From assembly GCA_022827835.1 (NCBI GenBank), contig JAJEIO010000001.1, forward strand, positions 1 to 64,000: a stretch of DNA of 64,000 bases, in the 5' to 3' direction. Positions 15,992 to 25,041 of the stretch are shown piece by piece; the stretch's first letter is position 1; every line of letters starts with the position of its first letter. Source of the DNA: Candidatus Latescibacterota bacterium (GTDB lineage: Bacteria; Latescibacterota; UBA2968; UBA8231). Below the pieces are notes generated by a model. The model ran no database searches and had not been told where the DNA came from. It worked only from the letters and a program-made list of their open reading frames with translations. Made by a program: the position numbers and the translations under genes.

Positions 15992-18316
15992 ATAACTATG
16001 TTGGTTGATGACCTTGACAAGCGGGTGGTGGCCAAACCGCAAGGCGTCGTACGGCGGACTGGAGCGGTGTTTCTGGCGGCCGCTATCGTCCTTGTCGTCG
16101 CTGCCCATGCTCGCGCCCAAGACGACAATCCGCCGATCACTGCCTACAAGACGGAGATCGTATCGATCCCGGGAAGTGGGGACACCTACATGGTAGGTGA
16201 GAATATCGATATCGCCCTGACGTTCACCGCGCCCGTGTACGTGCCCGATGGCGAATCGCGCTCGTTTATTGGCATTCAGGTTGGTGATGTCGCTGGCCAA
16301 GCAGTCTACGTGTCCGGCTCCTTCACCAATCGGTTGATCTACAGCTATGAGGTGCAATTGGAAGATGCCGACACAAACGGCATCAGCGTTGACGAAGGTG
16401 GACCAGACAGCGGATTCATCGGGCCGGTGCCCATGCTCGTCGGGAGCTTGGGCTTGTTGCCCGTAGATCGCTATTACCCCGGTGTGGCCGATGACCCTGG
16501 CCACAAGGTAGATGGGTTGCTCAACTGCATCTTCCTAGAGGACGGGTCGCCCGACTGCAACCCCCCCGGAACGCCAGTGGTGCTGTCGGTTGCGGATGCG
16601 CGGACGACGGAGGCGGCGGACGCAACGCTCGAATTCACGGTGATGCTGAACCGGGCGGTCTCGGAGACGGTGACAGTGGACTACGCGACCGCAGATGGCA
16701 CCGCACAGGCGGGACAAGACTACACGGCTGCGGACGGGACGCTCACCTTTGCTTCGGGTGAGACGCAGAAGACGATTTCGGTAGCGGTGCTCGACGATGC
16801 CCACGACGAGGGCGAGGAGACGCTAACGCTGACCCTGAGCAACGCCTTGGGGGCGGATATTGCGGACGACACAGCGACGGGAACGATCGAGAATTCCGAT
16901 CCATTGCAGCGAGCCTGGCTGGTGCGCTTTGGTCGCACCGTGACACAGCGGGTACTCGACGGCGTTCAGGCGCGTCTGAGGGCACCGCACCAGTCGGGGA
17001 TTCGGGCCACCGTTGCGGGCCATAACCTCAGCGGCGCAGGTGAAGTTGCCGCGCAGGATTGCTTCAAGGCGCAGTCGGAATGGGGCCGCGACGAGACGAC
17101 GGAGGTCCAATTCGGACCCCAGTCGCTGACGATGCGCGACCTAATAACAGAAAGTGCTTTTACTCTGAGCAGTGAGACAGCCGGCGGTCTTGGCACCCTC
17201 TGGGGCCGTGGGGCGTATTCGGGCTTCGACGGGGGTGGCAACGGTCTGGCACTCGATGGCAGCGTGACGACGGGGATGTTTGGGGCTGATTACGCTATTG
17301 GGCGCTGGGTGCTGGGGCTGCCGCTGTCTCACAGTAGAGGCGATGGGAGTTGGCATTCGGCGGATCGCGGCCGAGGCCGTATGGAGTCCTCGCTAACGGG
17401 TCTGTATCCCTACGTCGGCTATGACCTCACGGAGCGTCTGTCGCTATGGGGCACGGCCGGCTACGGTCAAGGCGACTTGGCATTGATGATGCAGGAGGGG
17501 GAGTCATACCACACCGTTATGGCTCTGATGATGGCGGCGGTCGGGGCACGGGGCGACCTTGTCTCCGCACGGCAATCCGGGGGTCTGTCGCTGGCGGTCG
17601 AGTCGGATGCGCTGTTGGTACGCACAGCGTCGGAGGCAGCGGCGGACCCGTTGGGTCTGCTGGCGTCGGCGGTGGCGGATGTGAGCCGCCTGCGCCTGGG
17701 GCTGGAGGGATCCTTGGAGCTTGGGCTTGCAGGCGGCAGGTCACTGATGCCGACTATCGAACTGGGGCTGCGCCATGACGGTGGCGACGCGGAGACGGGC
17801 TTTGGCGTCGAGGTTGGTGGCGGTTCGGTCTTTTTCGATGTAGCGCGGGGGCTGATGGCGCAGGTGACAGTGCGTGGCTTGGTGGCGCACGAGACGGCGG
17901 ACTTTCGGGATTGGCGGTTATCGGGGGCGCTGCACTTCGACCCGACGCCAGCTTCGGCGCTGGGTCCGGCTGTGGCGCTGACGCCGTCTTGGGGTGCGCC
18001 GTCTTCGGGCGATGTGGCGGCGCTTCTGGGACGGGAGACGCTGGCGGGACTAGCGGCGCATGGCGCGGATGCATCCGCTGGTCGTCTCGATGCAGAGGCG
18101 GCCTACGGGCTGGCGGTGTTCGGTGGTCAGGCTACGGGGACGTCTTACCTACGGGTGGGGCAGTCGGAGGCCTTCCGCGAGATACGCATGGGCTATCGGC
18201 TGGAGCTATTGCGCTGGGAAGGGCTGGAGATGGGTATCGAAGGGACGCAACGCGCGAGCACGGTCGCCAACAGAGCATCCGACCGCGAGGTCATGCTGCA
18301 CTTGGCGCTGCGATGA
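15989..18316 (+). CDS. Calx-beta / autotransporter outer-membrane protein, copy 2
   Basis: A 775-residue paralogue of the preceding gene. The short N-terminal extension MITMLVDDLDKRVVAKPQG leads to a hydrophobic signal segment (about 24-42, AHARAQD). It lacks the anchor-like module of copy 1 and begins directly with the Ig-like module (ENIDIALTF, DADTNGISVDEGG-like). Next come a Calx-beta domain (TVDYATADGTAQAGQDYT), the WLVRFGRTVTQRV linker and the barrel. Barrel and linker are close to copy 1 at both DNA and protein level, so the duplication is fairly recent or kept alike by conversion. GAAGGAGG precedes ATG 15989. The open frame back to 15620 overlaps copy 1 and is not used. Confidence 0.85.
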   Translation: MITMLVDDLDKRVVAKPQGVVRRTGAVFLAAAIVLVVAAHARAQDDNPPITAYKTEIVSIPGSGDTYMVGENIDIALTFTAPVYVPDGESRSFIGIQVGDVAGQAVYVSGSFTNRLIYSYEVQLEDADTNGISVDEGGPDSGFIGPVPMLVGSLGLLPVDRYYPGVADDPGHKVDGLLNCIFLEDGSPDCNPPGTPVVLSVADARTTEAADATLEFTVMLNRAVSETVTVDYATADGTAQAGQDYTAADGTLTFASGETQKTISVAVLDDAHDEGEETLTLTLSNALGADIADDTATGTIENSDPLQRAWLVRFGRTVTQRVLDGVQARLRAPHQSGIRATVAGHNLSGAGEVAAQDCFKAQSEWGRDETTEVQFGPQSLTMRDLITESAFTLSSETAGGLGTLWGRGAYSGFDGGGNGLALDGSVTTGMFGADYAIGRWVLGLPLSHSRGDGSWHSADRGRGRMESSLTGLYPYVGYDLTERLSLWGTAGYGQGDLALMMQEGESYHTVMALMMAAVGARGDLVSARQSGGLSLAVESDALLVRTASEAAADPLGLLASAVADVSRLRLGLEGSLELGLAGGRSLMPTIELGLRHDGGDAETGFGVEVGGGSVFFDVARGLMAQVTVRGLVAHETADFRDWRLSGALHFDPTPASALGPAVALTPSWGAPSSGDVAALLGRETLAGLAAHGADASAGRLDAEAAYGLAVFGGQATGTSYLRVGQSEAFREIRMGYRLELLRWEGLEMGIEGTQRASTVANRASDREVMLHLALR

Positions 18317-18390
18317 AAGGCTTATCGCCGTAGAGCGCTAGCGGCCTGAGTCCATGTGCCCACCCGACGGGGTCTTCGTCGATGATGAGG

Positions 18391-18436
18391 AGTTTTTCAT
18401 CCTAGCAGGCAAAAGAAAAGAAGGAGGCCAGCCATG
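18391..18436 (+). repeat. leader repeat, copy 3
   Basis: A segment beginning AGTTTTTCATCC and ending AAGGAGGCCAGCCATG, closest to copy 1. It shows that the decayed third paralogue was duplicated together with its translation-initiation region. Confidence 0.6.
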
Positions 18437-19709
18437 ATAGCTGCGCTGACTGGCGACCGTAAGCGGATGGTGGCAGATGCTGAGGGAGGAACCTCACAAC
18501 GGCGAACTGAAACGGTGCTTCTAGCCGTGATTACTGCACTTGTCGTCGCCGTGACTGCACGCGCTGAATACGATCCGCCGATTACCACACTCGTGACGAA
18601 TACGCTGCAATTTTCAGGATCAGACAGAAACGTAACTCTGTGTGAGAGTCAGGACGGACTGTATCAAGGGTTTAGAACCGGCCCGAAGCAAGGTGGGTAT
18701 GAATTGACGGATATTTCGCTCTATGTGCGCGATGCGGATGAGAGCCGGTACAGGACGATAAACGCGGGCCTCTATCACCGCGAAGGCTACCTTATTACCA
18801 AGGTCGTTGATCTGACCAAAAGTCGCTTGGACGACTTTGCGCACAGTGAGTGGCAGGCACCTGAGAATACCTATTTAGAGCCGGACGCGGATTACTACTT
18901 TCTTCTCAGTTGCGGTGGAGGTTACGCAAACGGCAACATCGCTCAATTCGCCACGACCTACAGCTTCGGGGAAGATTCAGAGGCCAGAGAGGGATGGTCT
19001 CTTCACAATTATCTCGGCTTGCGGAGCGCTAGTGGTACCAAGTGGGAAAGAGATCCCAACAAGACTCTCAGGATACGGGTCAAGGGACGTCCCAGTCCGC
19101 ACCGCGCTTACAAGACCGAGATCATATCGACACCGGCCGACGGGCGCGCTTACCACTACGGCGAGAACATTGACATCGCCCTGACGTTCAACACGGATGT
19201 GTACGCGCCCGAGGACGACTCTTGGATTGTCATTCGGGTCGGCGATGCTACCAGCGGCCCCAACACCCGCGTGGCAGAGTACCTGTCCGGCTCCGACACG
19301 AACCGGTTAGTATATCGCTATCAGGTGGAATTTGACGATGTCGATGCGAACGGCATTAGCGTCGATGAGGGAGGCTTGGACACCGGATTCGTCGGGTCGG
19401 TACCCACGATCGTCGTCAGTTCCGGCTTGTTGCCCGTAGAGCGCTATTTCCCCGGCGTGGCGGACGATCCCATCCACAAAGTAGATGGGTCGATTCGAGG
19501 CGCAGTCGGAATGAGTTCACGACGCGGTGATGGAGGTTCGGTTCGGACCACAGTCGCTGACGATTACGGGAAGCGCGTTTACCCATGAGTAGTGAGGCCG
19601 TCGGTGGTCTTGGCATCCTCTGGACCGTGGGTCGGGGGATTCGATGAGGGTGGCGCTGGATGGCGGAGTGATGATGGGATGTTGAGTGCTGGGGCTGCCG
19701 CTGTCTCAC
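18434..19709 (+). pseudogene. decayed third copy of the Calx-beta/autotransporter family
   Basis: An open frame of 384 codons (18434-19588) keeps the signal segment (VVAVTARAEYDPP), the anchor-like module (RTGPKQGGYELTDI) and the Ig-like module (ENIDIALTF, DVDANGISVDEGG) of copy 1. It then jumps, after HKVDGS near 19490, over the whole Calx-beta domain into barrel-linker DNA (GCGCAGTCGGAAT). The tail runs out of frame. Recognisable but eroded barrel DNA continues past the stop to 19709 (CTGGGGCTGCCGCTGTCTCAC), where similarity ends. About 550 bp were deleted and the rest of the barrel is missing. If expressed, it could yield only a secreted fragment without an anchor. Confidence 0.75.
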
Positions 19710-19833
19710 TTACCTGCCCGCTTGGCTAGGCCCCTTGTATGGCCGGCTAAACGGTAGGCCGAACGGCCCATTTCCAGTACACTGACTTCAAGGCCCGTGC
19801 GGCCAAGCGTTCGCTTTTCCATCTTGCCCTAAC

Positions 19834-20961
19834 CTACTCTGCGGGCACCAGCCGCAAAATCCGCCCTGGGTCTTCCACTGCGAGATAGACTGCGCCGTCC
19901 GGTCCGGTCTGCACGTCGCGCATCCGCGACTCGCCTTGGTACGCGATCTCGTCGTGTACTACTTCTGTACCCGCCAAGCGCAGCCGGTGCAGGCGGTTGA
20001 AGCGCAGCGAAGTCACCAGCAGGTCGTTTTGCCAGTTGCTGAACAGCTCGCCGGTATAAAAGTCAATGCCACAGACCGCTATCGACGGCACCCAATAGGT
20101 CTGCGGCTGCTCCATGCCGTCGGCGTGGGTTTGGTCGGTAATGGGCGTGCCGTTGTAGTTGATTCCGTAGGTAATGACCGGCCAGCCGTAGTTTAGGCCG
20201 CGCTGCACGAGGTTGAGCTCGTCGCCGCCCTTGGGGCCGTGCTCGGCTGCCCACAGTTGGTCGGTCTCTGGGTGCATGGCCATGCCTTGGGGATTGCGAT
20301 GACCGTAGGACCAGATCGACGCAATGGCTCCGTTGCCGCCGACAAAAGGGTTGTCGGACGGAACGCCGCCGTTGTCGTGCAAGCGGTGGATTTTGCCGTT
20401 GGGCAGCTTCACGTTCTGGGCGAGGGGCCGCTGGCCGCGGTCGCCGATTGCATGGTACAGATAGCCCTCGCGGTCGAAGACGATGCGCGAGCCGTAGTGG
20501 TGGGAGTGCCGAGTGTAAAACTGATCCGGGACGCGATGAATCACTTCCACATCGACCAGCTCTTCGTCTTGCAGGCGTCCGCGGCTGATGGCCGTATAGC
20601 TCAACATGCCGCCCAATGGCCCAGGCAGCGGATCCGAGTAACTGAGGTAAATCCAGCCGGTCTCCGCGTATTGGGGGTGCAAGGTTACATCCATCAGCCC
20701 GCCCTGTCCCTTGGCAAGCACTTTGGGCACGCCGTCGATGGGCGGCGAGACTGCGCCGTCGGTGCCGACGATGCGCAGCCGCCCCTCGCGCTCGGTGACC
20801 AACAAGCGTCCATCGGGCAGAAACGCGAGGCCCCACGGCACGCCCAAGCCGGTGGCGAAGGTCTCGACGCGAAAGGTGTGTACCTCAGATTGGACGATTT
20901 GTTGGGCTGAGGCGTTTGCGGCAAAAGCGAGAGTGCAAACTAGGTAGATGCTGTATCGCAT
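19834..20961 (-). CDS. PQQ-dependent soluble aldose/sugar dehydrogenase (YliI/GDH-B type)
   Basis: A 375-residue periplasmic six-bladed beta-propeller dehydrogenase. The signal peptide ends around ANASAQQ. Family segments are VPWGLAFLPDGRLLVTER near the N-terminus, GGLMDVTLHP, SHHYGSRIVFDREGYLY (a His-containing active-site strand), HRNPQGMAMHP, WAAEHGPKGGDELN and GINYGWPVITYG-like text. Members use PQQ and Ca2+ to oxidise aldoses and pass electrons to cytochromes or quinones. A cytochrome c gene lies about 80 bp upstream on the same strand and is the likely electron acceptor. No PQQ biosynthesis genes are in the window. Confidence 0.88.
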   Translation of the reverse strand: MRYSIYLVCTLAFAANASAQQIVQSEVHTFRVETFATGLGVPWGLAFLPDGRLLVTEREGRLRIVGTDGAVSPPIDGVPKVLAKGQGGLMDVTLHPQYAETGWIYLSYSDPLPGPLGGMLSYTAISRGRLQDEELVDVEVIHRVPDQFYTRHSHHYGSRIVFDREGYLYHAIGDRGQRPLAQNVKLPNGKIHRLHDNGGVPSDNPFVGGNGAIASIWSYGHRNPQGMAMHPETDQLWAAEHGPKGGDELNLVQRGLNYGWPVITYGINYNGTPITDQTHADGMEQPQTYWVPSIAVCGIDFYTGELFSNWQNDLLVTSLRFNRLHRLRLAGTEVVHDEIAYQGESRMRDVQTGPDGAVYLAVEDPGRILRLVPAE

Positions 20962-21039
20962 GTGTTTTTTTAACCTTTGGTCAGATAGCTATCCCATCAT
21001 ATTCGCATTGATGGCGGCAAATCAGGGGGATCGGTGGGA

Positions 21040-21396
21040 TTAATGTGATTGTGCGTGCTCGGCCTCCCGCATCAGGCGCACCAACACGTCGATTTGGTCT
21101 GCATCCATCACGGCACCAAACCCGGGCATGCCGTCCTCGGGAATCCCTACAGCAATGCTCGCGAAGATGGCCGCGTCGCTTGCGCCGTAATCCCAACGAC
21201 CGTCAATCAGACTGCTGGCCATACCTCCGTCCATGTCGGGACCGTGGCAATCGGCACAGTAGTAGGCGTAGTGGGCTGTTGCCGTGGACGTGGTTGGTGA
21301 TTCTGCTGGCGGAGGCCGGCGGCTCCAACCGCCGCAGCAAACCATGCTCAGGGACAGGCTCCACAGGAGTGCACGCCGCCAGGCGCTAGCGGTCAT
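21040..21396 (-). CDS. small c-type cytochrome, probably lipid-anchored
   Basis: A 118-residue class I cytochrome c. The haem site is YYCADCHG (C-x-x-C-H) about residue 46-52, and the distal Met ligand is probably in GMPGFG near residue 90. The N-terminus is hydrophobic and ends SLSMVCCGG, a weak lipobox, so it could be a lipoprotein or a soluble periplasmic protein. It lies between a class III aminotransferase (8 bp away) and the PQQ-type sugar dehydrogenase, for which it is the natural electron acceptor. Confidence 0.82.
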   Translation of the reverse strand: MTASAWRRALLWSLSLSMVCCGGWSRRPPPAESPTTSTATAHYAYYCADCHGPDMDGGMASSLIDGRWDYGASDAAIFASIAVGIPEDGMPGFGAVMDADQIDVLVRLMREAEHAQSH

Positions 21397-21404
21397 GCGG
21401 GACG

Positions 21405-22742
21405 TTACAGCACTTGCACCACCTCGCGCACCCCCTGCACCAGCGCGTCGATGTGGTGAGTCTCGGTCGCCAGTGATATGTTGCCGCCCGTCCGCGTGTA
21501 TATTCCCCTATTGAGCAGAGCAAAGAACAGCCAACGGTGCATCTGCGCGTCGTCCTGCGCTGCTGCGCGGAAATTGAGCGGCGGCTGTTCGAGGAAATAC
21601 AGCCGGAATATGGATCCAGCCACGACTACCTGCACGGCGATTCCGACCTCGCCAAACGCGGCCTGCAATCCCTCAGCCGCCCGACGCGCTAGCCCTTCCG
21701 TCTGCTCGTACGCCTCTGGGATCAGCGCTTGGAGGGTCTGCAAGCCGGCGGTTAGGGCAATGGGATTGGCATTAAAGGTGCCGGACTGTTGAATCTGCGG
21801 CCCATCGGCTGGGTCGTATAGGTCCATGGCGTCGGCGCGGCCGCCGAAAGCTGCGCCGGGCGTTCCACCGGCGATTACCTTGCCCAAACAGACCAAATCG
21901 GGCCGTACTTGATAGGCCGTGTGCGTCCCGCCCGGGCCGAAGCGGAAGCTGACGATTTCGTCGAAGATCAGTAAGGCACCAGCGCGGGTGGTCGCCTCGC
22001 GCAGGCTCGATAAAAAACCGGCCTCTGGCAGCGTCAGTCCAGCGGCCGTGGAGAGCGGATCCACAATCACGGCGGCTAGGTCTTGGGCGCAGTCGCCGAT
22101 GATCTCGGCGCAGGTCGCCGCGTCGTTGAACGGCAGCACGACCACCTCGTCGAGGGTGTGGGCCATCAGCCCGGCCGAAGAAGCCACGCCCTGCGGCTTG
22201 TTAGCTGGTCCCAACTCCGGCCCCAGCGGCGGCAAGTAACTCACTAGCGCGCTGTCGTCGATGCCGTGATAGGCTCCCTCAAACTTGGCGATCTTGGTGC
22301 GCCCGGTATGGGCCCGCGCTACGCGTAGGGCGTTGAGTACGGCTTCGGTGCCCGAAGAGCAAAAGCGCATTTTTTCCAGTGCGGGCATGCGCGCGCGGAG
22401 CATCTCGGCCATCTCCACTTCGAGGGCGAGGGGCCGCGAAAACCCAGTGCCGAGGGCGATTTGCTCCTGCAGAGCAGTGACGATGGCGGGATGGGCGTGG
22501 CCCAAGGGCAGGGCTGTGTTGTTGTTGACGAAGTCGATCAGGCGGTGCCCGTCGATGTCGTAGAGATAGGCTCCCTCGCCGCGGTCGGCGTACAAGGGAA
22601 AAGGGTCAATGTGGATGCCGGTGCGGGTATTGCCACCCGGTAGCGATTGCTTGGCCCGCGCAAACATTGCTTGCGAGCGGGGATTGCGCGCTGCGTACGC
22701 GGCGATTTCCTCGTCGAGCAAAGCCTTGATTTCTCGTGCCAT
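21405..22742 (-). CDS. class III PLP aminotransferase, glutamate-1-semialdehyde aminomutase-like
   Basis: A 445-residue PLP enzyme. The phosphate-binding region is CSSGTEAVLNALR (from residue 128), the pyridine-nitrogen Asp is in IFDEIVSFR (Asp261), and the Schiff-base Lys is Lys288 in LGKVIAGG. The fold and GGNTR and YLYDIDGHRLIDF segments match HemL-like proteins. However, haem genes are absent nearby, and HemL usually reads GKIIGGGLP, so a catabolic omega-transaminase-like role is equally possible. AAGGA precedes the ATG. The cytochrome c gene follows 8 bp downstream. Confidence 0.82.
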   Translation of the reverse strand: MAREIKALLDEEIAAYAARNPRSQAMFARAKQSLPGGNTRTGIHIDPFPLYADRGEGAYLYDIDGHRLIDFVNNNTALPLGHAHPAIVTALQEQIALGTGFSRPLALEVEMAEMLRARMPALEKMRFCSSGTEAVLNALRVARAHTGRTKIAKFEGAYHGIDDSALVSYLPPLGPELGPANKPQGVASSAGLMAHTLDEVVVLPFNDAATCAEIIGDCAQDLAAVIVDPLSTAAGLTLPEAGFLSSLREATTRAGALLIFDEIVSFRFGPGGTHTAYQVRPDLVCLGKVIAGGTPGAAFGGRADAMDLYDPADGPQIQQSGTFNANPIALTAGLQTLQALIPEAYEQTEGLARRAAEGLQAAFGEVGIAVQVVVAGSIFRLYFLEQPPLNFRAAAQDDAQMHRWLFFALLNRGIYTRTGGNISLATETHHIDALVQGVREVVQVL

Positions 22743-22811
22743 GATTCATCCTTGCCGTGAAAGAAGTGCGAATTTCGCTGTGCGAAGAGAAAGGTGCTGG
22801 AAGGAAAGTCG

Positions 22812-22889
22812 TGGTCGGGGTGGTCGGATTCGAACCGACGACATCCTGCTCCCAAAGCAGGTGCGCTGACCGGACTGCGCCACACCCCG
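22812..22889 (-). tRNA. tRNA-Pro (anticodon TGG), CCA encoded
   Basis: A complete 78-nt cloverleaf on the minus strand: acceptor CGGGGTG/CACCCCG, D-stem GCGC/GCGC, anticodon stem CCTGC/GCAGG with loop TTTGGGA (anticodon TGG), T-stem GTCGG/CCGAC with TTCGAAT, discriminator A and genomic CCA. It lies between pyrF and the aminotransferase gene, both also on the minus strand. Confidence 0.95.
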
Positions 22890-22935
22890 ACGCGTTGCAA
22901 AAAAAATAGGGATAGCTATGCGCGGTGGCAACGGC

Positions 22936-23751
22936 TCAAGGGCGGTGGGCGTTGATGGCGTCGCGCAGGGTTAGGGTCGCCTGCCGCGCCGCAGCCGCGA
23001 AATCGCTGTCTTGGGAGGCGTAGAGGATGCCGCGCGAGGAGTTGATGAGGATGCCCGCACCGCGAGCGTCGCAGCCGTTTTTGACCGCTAGCTCTATAGA
23101 GCCGCCTTGTGCGCCGACACCGGGTATTAGCAAGGGTATGTCCGGCGCTAGGGAGCGGAAGTGAGCCAAGTGCTCGGGTTGAGTTGCGCCGAAGACTAGG
23201 CCGATGTTGTTGGCCGCGTTCCATTCGTGGGCTTTGGCAATGACGCGCTCGTATAGGGGCCGGTTGCCCATGAGTTGTTTTGCAAAGTCGTCGGCACCAG
23301 GGTTAGACGTCAGGCAGACGAGAAAGGTGGTGCGGTCTTGGTATGCGGTGAAAGGTGCGACGCAGTCGTGGCCCATATAGGGATTCACCGTTAGCGCGTC
23401 GCAGCCGAGGACCTCGTAAAAGGCACGGGCATATTGCGCGGCTACATTGCCCATGTCGCCGACCTTGGCGTCGATAAGCACCGGGATGTCCTCGGGAATG
23501 TAGTCGAGGGTGCGTTTGAGCGTGGCAAAGCCGCTCGCGCCGAGGGCGTTGTAGAAAGCGAAGTTGGGCTTGTAGCAGCAGACGAGATCGCAGGTGGCGT
23601 CGATGATTTGCTGGTTGAAGTAGAGGACGGGATCGGCTTTGGAGCGGACGCTGGCAGGTAGCTGAGCGGGATCGGAATCTAGTCCGACGCAGACCAGCGA
23701 GTTATTCCTGCGGATCGCTTGATTCCATTTCTCCGTAAAACTCAAACTCAT
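22936..23751 (-). CDS. pyrF: orotidine 5'-phosphate decarboxylase
   Basis: Decarboxylates OMP to UMP in pyrimidine synthesis. 271 residues, the length of the longer group-2 PyrF. The opening is NSLVCVGLDSDPAQLP, the catalytic Asp-Lys-Asp charge network is in LIDAKVGDMGN (usually DAKRGDIG; Met replaces Ile), and the late segment LLIPGVGAQGG carries the phosphate-binding Gly. The first 50 bp overlap the end of the upstream LPP20-like gene, so the two are coupled. The tRNA-Pro gene follows within 50 bp. Confidence 0.92.
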   Translation of the reverse strand: MSLSFTEKWNQAIRRNNSLVCVGLDSDPAQLPASVRSKADPVLYFNQQIIDATCDLVCCYKPNFAFYNALGASGFATLKRTLDYIPEDIPVLIDAKVGDMGNVAAQYARAFYEVLGCDALTVNPYMGHDCVAPFTAYQDRTTFLVCLTSNPGADDFAKQLMGNRPLYERVIAKAHEWNAANNIGLVFGATQPEHLAHFRSLAPDIPLLIPGVGAQGGSIELAVKNGCDARGAGILINSSRGILYASQDSDFAAAARQATLTLRDAINAHRP

Positions 23752-24991
23752 TTTTTGTTCCCTCTAAGATGAAAGTGTCCGTATAGGTAGAATCGAAATA
23801 GGCGTCGTCGAAGGCCGCTGGCGCGGGCTTCGACCAGAGCTCAGCCGAAGGGCCGAGGAGGAAAGTCACCCGGCCTTGGCGCAAGAAGTCGCCGACCTCG
23901 TCGGCTTGCAGCACTTGGACGGCATCGAAGTCGTCGAGGACGGCGTCGCCCGAGTAGCGGCCAGCCGTGCCTGTGGCCCTGACGACGAAAGGGTTGGCCT
24001 CTTCCCCGCCGAGCCGTTCGCTGGTGTAAGCGCGGTCGATGTCGTCTTCGTAACCCGCGACTCCGTAATCCGTGGCGAGGCTGTGGTCCACGGTGGCCGC
24101 GCCGTGAATCACATGCCCAGCCGTGCTGATCAGCCTCGGCGCTATACTCGGTTGCAGCCCGAGACCGCGGACGTCGACGAGCAGGCTGGTATAGGGTGCC
24201 TCGGGGACGAAGAACACGAGTTCGTCTGCCGCGAGTGAATCGGCGGTAGGGGGCGTCGTCAGCGAGTCGGGGGTGTCCACTGCGAGTGAATCAGAGGTAG
24301 CTGATAGCGTTAGCGAATCGGTGGTCGCGGACACTGCGAGCGAGTCGAAGGTAGCTGGCGTCGTCAGCGAATCGGCGCTGACTAGTACTGCGAGCGAGTC
24401 GGTGGCGGGTGCTGTTAGCGAATCGGCTACGGCTGGTACCGCGAGTGAATCGGCTATGGCCAGCATCAGCGAATCGGCGCTGACTGGTGCTGTTAGTGAA
24501 TCGGCGGTCGTTGGTACTGAGGGGGAGTCGTCGAAGTAACTGAGGTCGTGTGATCTTGGGTCTATAGGCTCGACTTGAGGTAGTGCCGCCGCCGCGAAAT
24601 CGCCTAGCAGAAGCAGTCGCACGGCGATGCGATAGCGTCCTTGGTCCTCGCTTTGCGAACCAATGGCCACGCGGACGAGGTCTTGAAAATCGCGATCGAA
24701 GCCAGCGTCTTGCAGTTGGGTGTCGGCGTTGAGGCGCACTTGGCCGATTAGTTGGCGCATGTTGCGGAAGGCCGCGTCCCGGGCATTGCGCAATCCGTGG
24801 AGCCGCTGCTGCACAGGGTCGGTGATTGCCGCGGGCGCGGTACCGTCGCCATAGGCGAAAAGCGCGTGTTGCGTCCAGTCGATATAGCCTTCGGCTAGCT
24901 GCGAGACCAGGGGCTCGATTGCGTAGCGTTCGGGTTGTTGGGCGGGTAGTCGCGCGGCAATCAACACCAGCGCGGCGATCAGAGGGAACAT
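23702..24991 (-). CDS. secreted LPP20/FlgT-like protein with an ADSL-repeat linker
   Basis: A 429-residue exported protein. A signal peptide (MFPLIAALVLIAARLPAQQ) precedes a helical N-terminal domain. A low-complexity linker (about residues 155-255) follows, with more than ten imperfect repeats of ADSLT/TDSLA spaced by Pro/Ala/Thr/Val. The C-terminal domain has SLLVDVRGLGLQPSIAPRLI and ATDYGVAGYEDDIDRAY, which resembles the LPP20/FlgT-type domain (YTGLVVDARGL...). The linker is also visible as a DNA repeat at 24230-24530. A function at the cell surface or in the periplasm is inferred only. Its 3' end overlaps pyrF by 50 bp. Confidence 0.65.
   Translation of the reverse strand: MFPLIAALVLIAARLPAQQPERYAIEPLVSQLAEGYIDWTQHALFAYGDGTAPAAITDPVQQRLHGLRNARDAAFRNMRQLIGQVRLNADTQLQDAGFDRDFQDLVRVAIGSQSEDQGRYRIAVRLLLLGDFAAAALPQVEPIDPRSHDLSYFDDSPSVPTTADSLTAPVSADSLMLAIADSLAVPAVADSLTAPATDSLAVLVSADSLTTPATFDSLAVSATTDSLTLSATSDSLAVDTPDSLTTPPTADSLAADELVFFVPEAPYTSLLVDVRGLGLQPSIAPRLISTAGHVIHGAATVDHSLATDYGVAGYEDDIDRAYTSERLGGEEANPFVVRATGTAGRYSGDAVLDDFDAVQVLQADEVGDFLRQGRVTFLLGPSAELWSKPAPAAFDDAYFDSTYTDTFILEGTKNEFEFYGEMESSDPQE
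24230..24530 (-). repeat. imperfect tandem repeat coding the ADSL linker
   Basis: A run of short imperfect units, each encoding (A/T)DSL plus a 3-8 residue spacer, seen on the plus strand as recurrent GAATCGGC and GAGTCGGT. The number of units is likely to vary by slippage, always in multiples of three bases. Confidence 0.65.
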
Positions 24992-25000
24992 TAGCTCTCC

Positions 25001-25040
25001 AAAAACAGAAAAATCACCCGGAGCCGCCGGGCCCCGGGTG
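25001..25040 (-). terminator. intrinsic terminator of the RNase P RNA gene
   Basis: Minus strand: CACCCGG (25040-25034) pairs with CCGGGTG (25021-25015) around a GC-rich loop and is followed by ATTTTTCTGTTTTT. It lies directly after the rnpB P1 helix and just before the LPP20-like gene start. Confidence 0.8.
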
Positions 25041-25041
25041 T

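Noticed and set aside
24230-24530. CRISPR-like repeats
   Set aside because: Units are short, imperfect and lie in frame in a coding linker; there are no uniform spacers or cas genes.
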